Source: CAYJPV01 sp964396055
GTDB lineage: Bacteria > Acidobacteriota > Vicinamibacteria > Vicinamibacterales > JAKQTR01
Assembly: GCA_964396055.1 (NCBI GenBank)
Contig: CAYNDV010000002.1
Span: forward strand, 1 to 64,000
DNA: 64,000 nucleotides
Direction: 5' to 3'
The notes below the pieces were generated by a model. It searched no databases, was not told where the DNA came from, and saw only the letters and a program-made list of their open reading frames with translations. The stretch's first letter is position 1. The number at the start of each line of letters is the position of its first letter. Shown here one piece after another: positions 1 to 9,040 of the stretch. A program made the position numbers and the translations under genes.

Positions 1-669
1 GGCATCATCGGCCTCGTGAACAAGGGGCAGCCGCGCAAGCCGGACGACTGGGGCGCGTTGCGCGCGTGGGCCTGGGGTGCGAGCCGCGCGCTCGACTATC
101 TCGAGACCGATCGCCGGGTGAACGCGAAGCAGGTGGGCATCGAGGGACTGTCCCGCTACGGCAAGGCGGCCCTGGTGACGATGGCGTACGATCGGCGATT
201 CGCCATCGGCTTCATCGCCTCCTCCGGCGCCGGGGGCGCGAAGATCCTGCGCCGCCGGTACGGTGAGCAACTCGAGAACCTGGCCGGAGCCGGGCAGCAC
301 CACTGGATGGCCGGCAACTTCATCAAGTACTCCGGGCCCCTCACCGTGGACGATCTGCCCGTGGACGCCCACCATCTCGTGGCGCTGTGCGCGCCGCGGC
401 CGGTGTTCATCAGCAGCGGGTCCTTCGAAGTCGAAGGCGGGTGGGTGGACGCCCGGGGCATGTTCCTTGGCGGCGTGGGCGCCGGACCGGTGTACCGTCT
501 CCTGGGCAGGAAGGACCTGGGAACGACGGAGTTCCCACCGATCGAGACGGCCCTGGTGGACGGCGACGTCGCGTTCCGCCAGCATCGCGGCGGACATACG
601 GCGGGACCGAACTGGCCCACGTTCCTGACGTTCGCGGGGCGCTACATCACTGCGGCCGGCGCGCGCTGA
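1..669 (+). CDS. Glucuronoyl esterase-like hydrolase (CE15), 5' truncated by window edge
   Basis: The open frame runs in from base 1 and ends at TGA 667-669, so the N-terminus is missing. It shows the CE15-type nucleophile elbow GLSRYGK (Ser codon 151-153), a later SGSFEVEGGWVD segment that may hold the acidic residue, and a late HRGGHT that probably holds the catalytic His. CE15 enzymes cut the ester between 4-O-methylglucuronic acid on xylan and lignin alcohols. The nearby GH67 alpha-glucuronidase, sugar symporter and GH3 glycosidase fit that role. A GTG at 16 is in frame but is not a credible start, because the fold needs the missing upstream part. A related acetyl-xylan esterase is the main alternative. 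Confidence 0.8.
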   Translation, partial: GIIGLVNKGQPRKPDDWGALRAWAWGASRALDYLETDRRVNAKQVGIEGLSRYGKAALVTMAYDRRFAIGFIASSGAGGAKILRRRYGEQLENLAGAGQHHWMAGNFIKYSGPLTVDDLPVDAHHLVALCAPRPVFISSGSFEVEGGWVDARGMFLGGVGAGPVYRLLGRKDLGTTEFPPIETALVDGDVAFRQHRGGHTAGPNWPTFLTFAGRYITAAGAR

Positions 670-683
670 TCAGACGCAGCACC

Positions 684-745
684 GCAGGGCTGAAGCCCTG
701 CACTACGTGAGTCTTTCGTGGCGTCCGGCTTCAGTCGGACGTCCG
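684..745. repeat. Double-hairpin interspersed repeat (GGCTgaAGCC / GGCTtcAGYC family)
   Basis: Two hairpins lie side by side: GCAGGGCTgaAGCCCTGC (684-701) and GTCCGGCTtcAGTCGGAC (near 723-740), linked by CTTTCGTGGC. The second is a near match to the repeat at 56742-56807. It fills the gap between the CE15 gene and the next gene. In frame it would read as a spurious N-terminal extension of the following protein from GTG 718. Confidence 0.75.
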
Positions 746-759
746 CAGGAGTCCCTCCC

Positions 760-2859
760 GTGCTTAAGAAGTCTGTCTTCCGTTCGTGGCGCGCGGCGCT
801 GGCCCTCGCGCTGATCGTGGCGGACCCGACCGTGTTCGGCGCCACGCCATCCGACGCGCCGCCAGTCCGGCGCTGGGTCGGCACGTGGGCGTCCGCCCAG
901 CAGGTGGTCGAGCCGGGCAACCTCCCGCCGGCGCCCGGGTTCGTCGACGTGACACTGCGGCAGATCGTGCGCGTGTCCATCGGTGGAACGGCGGTCCGCG
1001 TCCGTCTGTCGAATGAGTTCGGGCGATCGGCGCTGGTCGTTCACGGCGCGTTCCTCGCCCGGTCCGCCGGCGGCGGCGCCGTCGAGCCGGGAACGAGCGT
1101 GCCGTTGCGGTTCAGCGGGCAGGCGTCGGTCTCGATCCCGGAAGGCGCACCGATGCTGTCCGATCCCGTCGAGTTCCCCCTGGCGCCGGCGTCGGATGTC
1201 GCCGTCACGATCCGGCTGCGCGGCGCGCCGGCAGACGTGACGGGCCATCCGGGCTCCCGGACGACCTCGTACCTCCAGGCGGGGGATGCGCTGACGGCAG
1301 CGAGCCTGCCGGATGCGGTGCGCGTGGATCACTGGTACTTCCTGTCGGGCATCGACGTGGTGACCGACGAGGCGGCGGCGGTGGCGGTTGTCGGCGACTC
1401 GATCACGGATGGCCGTGGCTCGACCACGAACGGCCAGGACCGCTGGCCCGATCAACTGGCCCGCCGGCTCCTGGCGAACCCGTCCACCGCCGGCGTCAGC
1501 GTGCTCAACCTGGGACTCGGTGGGAACCGCTTGCTGCGCGACGGCCTGGGCCCCAATATGCTGGCGCGCCTGGACCGTGACGTGCTCGCCCGTCCGGGCG
1601 TGCGGTGGCTCGTCGTCCTGGCGGGCATCAACGACATCGGGACCGCAGCGGCGTTGCGCGCGAAGGGCGAAGCCGCCGCGACGGCCGACGATGTCATCGG
1701 CGCGCTGGCGCAACTGGCCGATCGTGCGCGGGCGCACGGCATGCGCGTCTACGGCGCGACGATCATGCCCTTCGAGGGATTCACCTACGCCGGCTACTTC
1801 ACGCCCGAAGGCGAGGCCGACCGCCAGCGCGTCAATGCGTGGATCCGCACCAGCGGCCGCTTCGACGCCGTCATCGACTTCGACGCGGCGACGCGCGACC
1901 CGGAGTCTCCCACGCGCCTGTCGGCGGCCGTGGACGGCGGCGATCACCTGCACCCGTCGGCCGCCGGGTACCGCCTCATGGCCGACGCCGTGGATCTCGC
2001 TCTGTTCCAGGCGCCACCAGCCCCGCGCGTGGTCGAGCCCGGAGCACAGTTGCGACGGCTGGCCGGCGGGTTCGCCTTCACCGAGGGCCCGACCGTCGAT
2101 CGCCAGGGCCACGTCTACTTCACCGATCAGCCCAACAACCGCATCCTGAAGTGGAGCGCGGACGGGGTGCTCAGCACGTTCCTGCAGCCGGCCGGCCGGG
2201 CCAACGGTCTGTACATCGACGCGCAGGGCCGGCTGCTCGCCTGCGCGGACGAGCGCACCGAACTGTGGCTCGTGGAACCGGGCGGCACGCACACGGTGCT
2301 GGCGCGGGAGTACGAGGGCAAGCCACTCAACGGGCCGAACGACCTGTGGATCCGGCCCGACGGGGGCCTGTACTTCACTGATCCGTTCTACAAACGGCCG
2401 TGGTGGGACTACAGCGTCCGGCCGCAGGACAGCGAGCAGGTCTACTTTCTGTCAGCCGACCGGCGCACGTTGCGGCGCGTGACCGGGGACTTCGTGCGGC
2501 CGAACGGCATCACCGGCACGCCCGACGGACGCACCCTCTACGTGGCCGATCGGGCCGCCGACCGGACGTTCGTCTTCGACATCCAGCCCGACGGAAGCCT
2601 CGCCAACAAGCGCCTGCTGTGCGAGTTGGGATCCGACGGGATGACCATCGACGATGAGGGCAACCTGTACCTCACGGGCCGCGGCGGCGTCACCGTGGTC
2701 GATCGGCAGGGCTCGACCATCGGGCACATACCGGTGCCCGAACCCTGGACGGCCAACGTGGCCTTCGGCGGGCCGGACCGCCGCACGCTGTACGTGACGG
2801 CGAGCCAGGGCCTCTACGCGATCCGGATGCGCGTCGGCGGCGCCAACGCCGCCAAGTAA
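760..2859 (+). CDS. SGNH/GDSL esterase fused to SMP-30/gluconolactonase-like beta-propeller
   Basis: The protein has 699 residues and an N-terminal hydrophobic signal. After a beta-rich segment comes an SGNH hydrolase with block I VVGDSITDG (Ser214, codon 1399-1401), block III AGINDIG and block V DHLHP, so the full triad is present. From about residue 430 a second domain matches SMP-30/gluconolactonases (TEGPTVD, NGPNDLWIRPDGGLYFTDP, RPNGITGTPDG). I chose GTG 760 because AGGAG (747-751) sits 8 nt upstream; the in-frame GTG 718 lies inside a repeat. The protein is probably exported and may deacylate plant polysaccharide or process a sugar lactone. It converges on the GH3 gene with only 8 bp between stops. 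The fusion is unusual, but each half is clearly recognisable. Confidence 0.85.
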   Translation: MLKKSVFRSWRAALALALIVADPTVFGATPSDAPPVRRWVGTWASAQQVVEPGNLPPAPGFVDVTLRQIVRVSIGGTAVRVRLSNEFGRSALVVHGAFLARSAGGGAVEPGTSVPLRFSGQASVSIPEGAPMLSDPVEFPLAPASDVAVTIRLRGAPADVTGHPGSRTTSYLQAGDALTAASLPDAVRVDHWYFLSGIDVVTDEAAAVAVVGDSITDGRGSTTNGQDRWPDQLARRLLANPSTAGVSVLNLGLGGNRLLRDGLGPNMLARLDRDVLARPGVRWLVVLAGINDIGTAAALRAKGEAAATADDVIGALAQLADRARAHGMRVYGATIMPFEGFTYAGYFTPEGEADRQRVNAWIRTSGRFDAVIDFDAATRDPESPTRLSAAVDGGDHLHPSAAGYRLMADAVDLALFQAPPAPRVVEPGAQLRRLAGGFAFTEGPTVDRQGHVYFTDQPNNRILKWSADGVLSTFLQPAGRANGLYIDAQGRLLACADERTELWLVEPGGTHTVLAREYEGKPLNGPNDLWIRPDGGLYFTDPFYKRPWWDYSVRPQDSEQVYFLSADRRTLRRVTGDFVRPNGITGTPDGRTLYVADRAADRTFVFDIQPDGSLANKRLLCELGSDGMTIDDEGNLYLTGRGGVTVVDRQGSTIGHIPVPEPWTANVAFGGPDRRTLYVTASQGLYAIRMRVGGANAAK

Positions 2860-2867
2860 CCGCGCCG

Positions 2868-5168
2868 CTAGACGACGCGCAGCGTGACGGACTGCAGGTC
2901 CGCGTCGCGGGACGAGGACCCGACCATGATCCGGAAGTCGCCGGGCTCGACGCGCCACGTCATGTCGAGATCCCAGAACGCCAGGTGCTCGGGCGTGATG
3001 TCGAACGTCACGGTCCGCCGTTCGCCGGGCGCGAGCGTCACGCGGACGAAGCCCTTCAGTTCCTTCACGGGCCGCGTCACGCTGCTGATGAGGTCCCGGA
3101 TGTAGAACTGCACCACTTCGTCGCCGGCGCGCGTCCCGGTGTTAGTCACCTCCACGGACACCCGTGTGGTCCCGCCCACGGCAATCTCCGGCTGCTCGAG
3201 TACCGGCGCGCCGAAGGCGAACGTCGTGTAGCTGAGGCCGTATCCGAATGCGAACAGCGGCTCCACCGAGTCGAAGAGGTATCCCCGCCGGGCCGACGGC
3301 TTGTAGTTGTAGTACGCCGGGACGTGACCGACCGACCGGGGCATGGTGATGGGCAACTTGCCGCCGGGGTTGATGTCGCCGAACAGCGCCTCGGCCACGG
3401 CCGTCCCGGTTTCCTGGCCGAGGTACCACAGCTCGAGGATGGCCGCCGCCTGCTCGGCGACAACGCGCGCGGAGGCCGGGCGGCCCGAGAACAGCAGCGC
3501 CACGACGGGCCGGCCGGTCGCGGCGATGGCCCGCACCAGGTCGTCCTGTTCGCCGGCCAGGTCGAGGCTCGCCCGGTCGCCGAGGTGGTTGGCGGCCCAG
3601 GCTTCACGCGACGTCTGCTCGTTGTCGCCGATCGCCAGGACGACGAGGTCGGCCGTGGCTGCGAGCGCCGCCGCTTCGGCGATGAGGCGGCGGTTCGCGG
3701 CCGGATCCGCGGGCGTCACCTCGTCCTGCTGCCACGAGCCGCCGACGGTGACGAGGCAGCCCTCGTGATGCACCACCTCGATGCCGGCCGGCACCCGGGC
3801 GCGGATGCCCTGCAGCACCGTGCTGGCGTGCAGCGGCCTGCCGCTGTAGCCCCCCAGCATGGGACGATCGGCGTGGGGCCCGATGACCGCGAGGCGCCGG
3901 ACCCTGCCCGTGTCGATCGGCAGGACACCCCCGTCGTTCTTCAGCAGCGTAATGGTGCGGCGCGCCGCCTCCAGGGCGAGGGCGCGGTGCGCCGGATCGC
4001 GCACCACCCGTTCCGCCTCATCCGGATCCACGTACGGATCGTCGAACAGCCCGAGCAGGAACTTGGCGTGCAGGACCGGTCGTACCCGTTCGTCGATCAC
4101 CGACTCGGGCACGATCCCCTCGCGCACGAGATCCACGAGGTGCGGATAGCAGTCGGGATCCGGCAGTTCGACATCCACGCCGGCCTTCACGGCCAGTTCG
4201 GCCGCGTGCCGGGCGTCGCGCGCCACGTAGTGGCTCGTCGCGTTCGTGCGGGTCTCGTTGAGCTCGCGCACGGCGAAGTAGTCCGACACCGTGAAGCCCG
4301 TGAAGCCCAGCTCGCCGCGCAGCATGTCGCCGAGCAGCCAGCGGTTCGCGTGCGAGGGAATCCCGTCGATCTCGTTGTACGACGGCATGACGCTGAGGGC
4401 GCCGCCCTCCTGGATGGCTGCCTTGAAGGTCGAGAGGAACGTCTCGCGCAGCACCCGCTCGGACACGTTGACCGGCGCGCAGTTGGTGCCGGATTCGGGC
4501 TGGCCGTGCGCCGCGTAGTGTTTCAGCGTGGCGATCAGGCGGGTCCGGTCGGCAAAACGCCCGTCACCCTGGAATCCGCGCACCGCGGCGACGCCCAGGC
4601 GCGCCACGAGGTGCGGATCTTCGCCGAACGTCTCCTCGACTCGGCCCCAGCGCGGGTCGCGGGCCACGTCCACCACGGGCGTCAGGGCCTGGTGCGCGCC
4701 GCGCGCGCGCGCCTCGCGGGCCGTCATGGCGTAGAGGCGCTCGACCAGATCGGGGTCGAAGGTGGCACCGAGGCCGATGGGCTGCGGAAAACTCGTGCCC
4801 TCGGGCGCCGCCTGGCCGTGCAGGCACTCTTCGTGAAACACCACCGGGATGCCCAGGCGGGAGCGTTCCACGAAGAAGCGCTGGATGGCGTTGGTCAACT
4901 CGGCCATCTGCCGTGCGGTCCGGCCGCCGCCGGCATCGCTGGGCCGGCCCACCTGGCCCAGGCCGTGACCGTGACCGTAGGCCGCGGCGGCCTTCTCCGC
5001 GTCGAAGCGGCCCTCCGCATCCACCAGCGTCGTGGCCTTCTGCTGCCAGACCCCGATCATCTGCGCCACCTTCTCCTCGAGCGTCATGCGCCCGAGCAGG
5101 TCGTCGGCGCGTTCGTCGGGGGTCCGGGACCGATCGCGGTACGGCAGGGTGTGGTCAGGTGCGTTCAT
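2868..5168 (-). CDS. Glycoside hydrolase family 3 (beta-glucosidase/beta-xylosidase type)
   Basis: The protein has 766 residues with the usual GH3 order: N-terminal TIM barrel, alpha/beta sandwich and C-terminal fibronectin-III-like domain (PVKELKGF, NTGTRAGDEVVQFY). The nucleophile is Asp296 in GFTVSDY; KHYAAHG and LLKNDGGVLPI are also family signatures. No signal peptide is visible, so it is probably cytoplasmic. ATG 5168 is preceded by AAGGAGAC, and the upstream symporter stops only 10 nt before it, so the two are co-transcribed. Beside GH67 and a GPH symporter, the likely substrate is xylo-oligosaccharide, but GH3 specificity cannot be read from sequence alone. Confidence 0.9.
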   Translation of the reverse strand: MNAPDHTLPYRDRSRTPDERADDLLGRMTLEEKVAQMIGVWQQKATTLVDAEGRFDAEKAAAAYGHGHGLGQVGRPSDAGGGRTARQMAELTNAIQRFFVERSRLGIPVVFHEECLHGQAAPEGTSFPQPIGLGATFDPDLVERLYAMTAREARARGAHQALTPVVDVARDPRWGRVEETFGEDPHLVARLGVAAVRGFQGDGRFADRTRLIATLKHYAAHGQPESGTNCAPVNVSERVLRETFLSTFKAAIQEGGALSVMPSYNEIDGIPSHANRWLLGDMLRGELGFTGFTVSDYFAVRELNETRTNATSHYVARDARHAAELAVKAGVDVELPDPDCYPHLVDLVREGIVPESVIDERVRPVLHAKFLLGLFDDPYVDPDEAERVVRDPAHRALALEAARRTITLLKNDGGVLPIDTGRVRRLAVIGPHADRPMLGGYSGRPLHASTVLQGIRARVPAGIEVVHHEGCLVTVGGSWQQDEVTPADPAANRRLIAEAAALAATADLVVLAIGDNEQTSREAWAANHLGDRASLDLAGEQDDLVRAIAATGRPVVALLFSGRPASARVVAEQAAAILELWYLGQETGTAVAEALFGDINPGGKLPITMPRSVGHVPAYYNYKPSARRGYLFDSVEPLFAFGYGLSYTTFAFGAPVLEQPEIAVGGTTRVSVEVTNTGTRAGDEVVQFYIRDLISSVTRPVKELKGFVRVTLAPGERRTVTFDITPEHLAFWDLDMTWRVEPGDFRIMVGSSSRDADLQSVTLRVV

Positions 5169-5178
5169 TGTGTCTCCT

Positions 5179-6663
5179 TCATGCCGTCGCGTACTGCCGG
5201 CGGCGCTCGTCGAGTTCTGCCTGGATGCGCAGGTTGAGCGCCTTGCCGATCGGGTAGATGGCCAGGCAGACCAGGACGACGACGAGCAGGAGCGCGGGAT
5301 ACACGCTCGCGCCGAGCCGGATGCCGAGCAGGGCATGGGGCGTCTGGGCCACGTTCGGGACATAGCCGTAGGCGTCGATCACCCAGGCGCTCAGCGCACC
5401 GCCCAGGCTCAGGCCTGCCTTCAGCGCGAACAGGATCCCGGCGTACATGAATCCGGTGGCGCGCCGCGACGTCTTCCACTCGGAGTAGTCCGCGGCGTCC
5501 GCAATCATCACCCACAGCAGCGGCACGGTCGGGCCCCAGCCGATCGCCCACAGGATGCCCAGCCAGAAGAGCAGGCCGACCGAGGCCGGGCCGACCAGGA
5601 AGACGCCGAGCGTCGCCACGGTCGTCACCGACACGCCGGCGAGGAACACGGCCTTCTTGCCGAACCGATCGGCGAGGGGTTTCGAGGCGATGATGCCGCC
5701 GATCTGGATCAGGCTCCCGACCACGAAGAACAGGCTCAGGCCCACGGCGGCCGCGTTCGAGCTGTCCGGCTTCACGAGGAGGCCGAGGCCGTCGAGCGCC
5801 GCCCGCCAGCCGGTGGCGTCGCCGCCGAGGCCGACCAGGCCGAGGCCGCCCAGGAACTCGCGCACCTGGTTCTGGTCCATGTAGTAGGCGAAGAGGTAAT
5901 TGGACGAACTGCCCCGCACGACCAGCATCGTGAAGACGCACAGCGTGAGCACGAACATCACCAGCCACGGGCGGCAGGTGAAGACGTCCTTCAGGTCGTC
6001 GCGCAGCGGGTGGCGTTCGCCCGGCGGCGCCTGCACGCGTTCCCGGGTGGTCGCGAAGGTGACGAGGTTCAGGATCACGATCAGGGCCCCGAAGATGGCC
6101 ATCGTGATCGCCCAGCCCTTCGCCGAGTCGTCGCCGCCGAACTTGGCGACCAGGGGCAGCGGCAGCGCCTGGATGATGAACTGGCCGATGAGGGCGCCGA
6201 CGAAGCGGTAACTCGCGATGCTGCTGCGCTCGCTCGCGTCGGGCGTCATGACGCCCATCAGCGCCGAGTACGGCGTGTTGTTCGCCGAGTACAGCATCAT
6301 CACCAGGGTGTAGGTCAGGTAGGCGTAGATGAGCTTGCCCCGGGGCCCGATGTCGGGGGTGACGTAGACCAGCCAGAAGATGAGGCCGAACGGCACGGCG
6401 GTCCAGAGGATCCACGGCCGGAAGTTGCCCCACCGGGTGCGGGTGCGATCCGACAGCGCGCCGATGATGGGGTCGAAGGCCGCGTCCGCCAGCCGCAGCA
6501 CCAGGAACATCGTCCCGACCGCCACCGCCGAGAGGCCGACCGTGTCGGTGTAGAAGCGGGTCTGGTACAGGATCATCGACTGGAAGAAGAAGTTCGTCGC
6601 GATGTCGCCCATCGCGTAGCCGATCTTTTCCTTGCGGTCGAGTGGCATCGTGCGGTCAGCCAT
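5179..6663 (-). CDS. GPH-family sugar:cation symporter (MFS fold)
   Basis: A 494-residue integral membrane protein with about 12 hydrophobic segments. The N-terminal stretch FDPIIGALSDRTRTRWGNFRPW is the classic glycoside-pentoside-hexuronide (GPH) transporter signature. This family imports di- and oligosaccharides or hexuronides with a cation. ATG 6663 (MADRTMPLDRKEK) fits the family N-terminus. It lies between the GH67 gene (64 nt upstream) and the GH3 gene (10 nt downstream) on the same strand. It therefore most likely imports aldouronic acids or xylo-oligosaccharides for those enzymes. Confidence 0.9.
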   Translation of the reverse strand: MADRTMPLDRKEKIGYAMGDIATNFFFQSMILYQTRFYTDTVGLSAVAVGTMFLVLRLADAAFDPIIGALSDRTRTRWGNFRPWILWTAVPFGLIFWLVYVTPDIGPRGKLIYAYLTYTLVMMLYSANNTPYSALMGVMTPDASERSSIASYRFVGALIGQFIIQALPLPLVAKFGGDDSAKGWAITMAIFGALIVILNLVTFATTRERVQAPPGERHPLRDDLKDVFTCRPWLVMFVLTLCVFTMLVVRGSSSNYLFAYYMDQNQVREFLGGLGLVGLGGDATGWRAALDGLGLLVKPDSSNAAAVGLSLFFVVGSLIQIGGIIASKPLADRFGKKAVFLAGVSVTTVATLGVFLVGPASVGLLFWLGILWAIGWGPTVPLLWVMIADAADYSEWKTSRRATGFMYAGILFALKAGLSLGGALSAWVIDAYGYVPNVAQTPHALLGIRLGASVYPALLLVVVLVCLAIYPIGKALNLRIQAELDERRRQYATA

Positions 6664-6727
6664 GGCCTTTCGTCCCTTCGTGATGCGGATCTGACGCGGC
6701 CGTCCCGGCGCGGCCGCAGCCGTGCCT

Positions 6728-8866
6728 CTAGGGTCGCCGGGGGTCGGGGCCCGGCGTGGGGGGCCGATCCGACAGCGGCCGTCCACTGAACTGCTGGAAG
6801 TAGCGCAGCGTCCGCTCCGACCAGACGGCCGCGTCCGACGCCTGGATGCGGAGTTTCGCGAGGACAGCCTGATACCGGTCCTCGTCCACCCGGCCGCGCA
6901 GCAACTCCCAGGTGCGCACCATCCCGGCCGCCGCGGCCGCACCGCCGCGGAAACGCTGCACGAGCGCATCCCACAACGGAGTGCCGCTACGCAGGCGATG
7001 GTCCCACGGCAGCCGGTGGAACCAGAGCAGCAGCGTGTCGGGCGTGGTGGCCGGGTCGTTCCAGAGGTCGCGCATGGGCGGCCGGTACTGGTCGACGAAG
7101 GCGCTGCCCCGGCGGGTGCGGTCGAACCCCACGGCCGCCCGATCGGCGCGGTGGTAGTAAATCGCCGACCAGTCCGCCCGGCGCGGGTCGGGATTCTCGG
7201 GCATCGGCGCGTAGTGGTCGCCGCCGATGAGGTGGTGGAGGCCGAGCGGCATCGTGTAGTCGACGTAGACCTCGCGCGAGTCGAGCATCAGCCGGCGGAT
7301 GGCCGTCATCACCGCGGGGTCGGTGCTCCAGGTCATCGTGATCCACTCGTCGGCGATCTGCTCTGCCGTGAGGTCCGGGTTCCAGGCGAGCCGTCCGTAG
7401 GCGTACCAGTTGGCCTGCCCGAACTCGTGCCCGGTCCAGTTCGGGTCGCTCCCTGTGTTGGCCACCCCGGCCAGGCCCGAGCGCGGGTACGTGTGCAGCG
7501 TGCCGTCCACCACGCGAGCCACCGTGGAGCCCCGGCCCGACGCGTACGTGTCCGCGTCGAGGAACTCCTTCCACATCGGCGCGAGGTACACGAGGTGGTT
7601 GGCGTGGCCCAGGTACTCCTGCGTGATCTGCAGCTCGCCGACGAGCGGCGTCTTCGGCATCGCGCCGAACAGCGGGCTGAACGGCTCGCGGGGCTGGAAG
7701 TCCAGGGGCCCGTTCTTCACCTGCACGAGGACGTTGTCGCGGAAGCGGCCGTCGAGGGGCACGAACTCGAGGTACGCGCGCTTGACCCGATCCGGATCGA
7801 CATCGGCGTTGTACACGAACGCGCGCCACATCACGATCCCGCCGTGCGGGGCGACGGCGTCGGCCAGGACGTTGGCCCCGTCGGCGTGCGTACGGCCGTA
7901 GTCCTGGGGCCCGGGCTGGCCTTCGCTGTTCGCCTTGACCAGGAATCCCCCGAAGTCGGGGATGAGCCCGTAGATCTCCGCGGCTTTCGCGCGCCACCAG
8001 CGCGCCACCGCCGGATCGAGCGGATCGGACACCGGCAGCCCGCCGAGCGTCCGCGGGGCGGCGAAGTTGGCCGACAGGTACACGCGGATGCCGTACGGCC
8101 GCAGCACGTCGGCGATCGCGGCGGCCTTCTGGAGGTACGGGCGCGACAACGACTCGGGCCGCGCGTTGACGTTGTTGAGCACCGTGCCGTTGATACCGAT
8201 CGACGCATTGGCGCGGGCGTACTCGACGATGCGCGGGTTCACCCGGCCGGGGAGAGTCTCCCAGTTCCACAGCGACGTGCCCGCGTAGCCGCGTTCGATG
8301 GTGCCGTCGAGATTGTCCCAGTGGTTCAACACGCGCAGCGCCATCCGGGGCCGCTCGACGATGTCGAGGTCGGACGGCGTACGACCCGCCTGCAGCAGGC
8401 GCAACAGCGCGAAGACGCCGTGCAGCACGCCGGACTCGCCCGCCGACGCAATCACGACCGCGTCGGCGTCGCCGACCCGGGCGCGCCTGATGACGAACCC
8501 CTCCCCGCCCGCACGCGCCAGCGGTTCGGCCCAGCCGAGGCCGGCCACGACAGACGAGGTGGCTGGCGTCCCGACCACGATGACCCCCTGTCCGGCGGGC
8601 GCGGCGACGACAGGCGGGGCCGCGCCAAGCAGGCCGCCCAGCCCGCGGCGCAGTTCCTCTACCGCGATACGGGCCGACGGCGTGGCGGCGGTGGACACGA
8701 TGGTGGCTGCCTGGGCCTTCCAGGCGGCCGCAACGCGCGCGTCGGCGAGCGGTCGGTAGCGCAGCCAGAGGTCGGGGCGGGTGTCCTGGGCGCCCGCGGG
8801 CACAGCCGTCAGGACCATGAAGACGACGGGGAGGCCGCGAATGAGCTTCTGGAGATGGCCCAACAT
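6728..8866 (-). CDS. aguA: Alpha-glucuronidase, GH67
   Basis: The protein has 712 residues, the usual GH67 length. It removes 4-O-methylglucuronic acid from the non-reducing end of xylo-oligosaccharides. The catalytic region is clear: KANSEGQPGP holds the likely acid Glu, and FVPLDGRF plus VQVKNGPLDFQPREP hold the likely base pair. The N-terminus is a signal peptide (hydrophobic core then VPAGAQ), so it is probably periplasmic. ATG 8866 fits this signal; the frame is open further to 8944, but that part is not hydrophobic. It heads the GH67-symporter-GH3 operon. Confidence 0.93.
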   Translation of the reverse strand: MLGHLQKLIRGLPVVFMVLTAVPAGAQDTRPDLWLRYRPLADARVAAAWKAQAATIVSTAATPSARIAVEELRRGLGGLLGAAPPVVAAPAGQGVIVVGTPATSSVVAGLGWAEPLARAGGEGFVIRRARVGDADAVVIASAGESGVLHGVFALLRLLQAGRTPSDLDIVERPRMALRVLNHWDNLDGTIERGYAGTSLWNWETLPGRVNPRIVEYARANASIGINGTVLNNVNARPESLSRPYLQKAAAIADVLRPYGIRVYLSANFAAPRTLGGLPVSDPLDPAVARWWRAKAAEIYGLIPDFGGFLVKANSEGQPGPQDYGRTHADGANVLADAVAPHGGIVMWRAFVYNADVDPDRVKRAYLEFVPLDGRFRDNVLVQVKNGPLDFQPREPFSPLFGAMPKTPLVGELQITQEYLGHANHLVYLAPMWKEFLDADTYASGRGSTVARVVDGTLHTYPRSGLAGVANTGSDPNWTGHEFGQANWYAYGRLAWNPDLTAEQIADEWITMTWSTDPAVMTAIRRLMLDSREVYVDYTMPLGLHHLIGGDHYAPMPENPDPRRADWSAIYYHRADRAAVGFDRTRRGSAFVDQYRPPMRDLWNDPATTPDTLLLWFHRLPWDHRLRSGTPLWDALVQRFRGGAAAAAGMVRTWELLRGRVDEDRYQAVLAKLRIQASDAAVWSERTLRYFQQFSGRPLSDRPPTPGPDPRRP

Positions 8867-8904
8867 TGTTCTAGAAAACAACAATCGATGACGACGCAAG
8901 AGTA

Positions 8905-8933
8905 TTGACCATTTTCCCTGTCCTCCGCAATAT
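8905..8933 (+). promoter_or_regulatory. Candidate sigma-70 promoter for the MBOAT-SGNH pair
   Basis: TTGACC (8905-8910) and CAATAT (8928-8933) are separated by exactly 17 nt in an AT-rich island between divergent genes. A leader of about 100 nt would run to GTG 9041. Close by, TTGTT-N6-AACAA (8866-8881) overlaps the aguA start and could be an operator, but this is weak. Confidence 0.4.
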
Positions 8934-9040
8934 GTTCGCGACACAAACTATGTCGGTATTTGCCGGCGGACCCCTCGTGCGCTCCCGGGCTCTCCCCCCA
9001 TCGTGGCGCCCGGCCGCCGTCGGGCTACACTGGAAGCGAC

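Noticed and set aside
703..2292. Long minus-strand frame antisense to the GDSL/SMP-30 gene
   Set aside because: No motif; the plus strand has an SD, signal peptide and both catalytic domains.
5169..5363. Upstream extension of the GH3 frame to an ATG at 5363
   Set aside because: It overlaps the symporter gene and looks like noise; ATG 5168 has AAGGAGAC and fits the family start.
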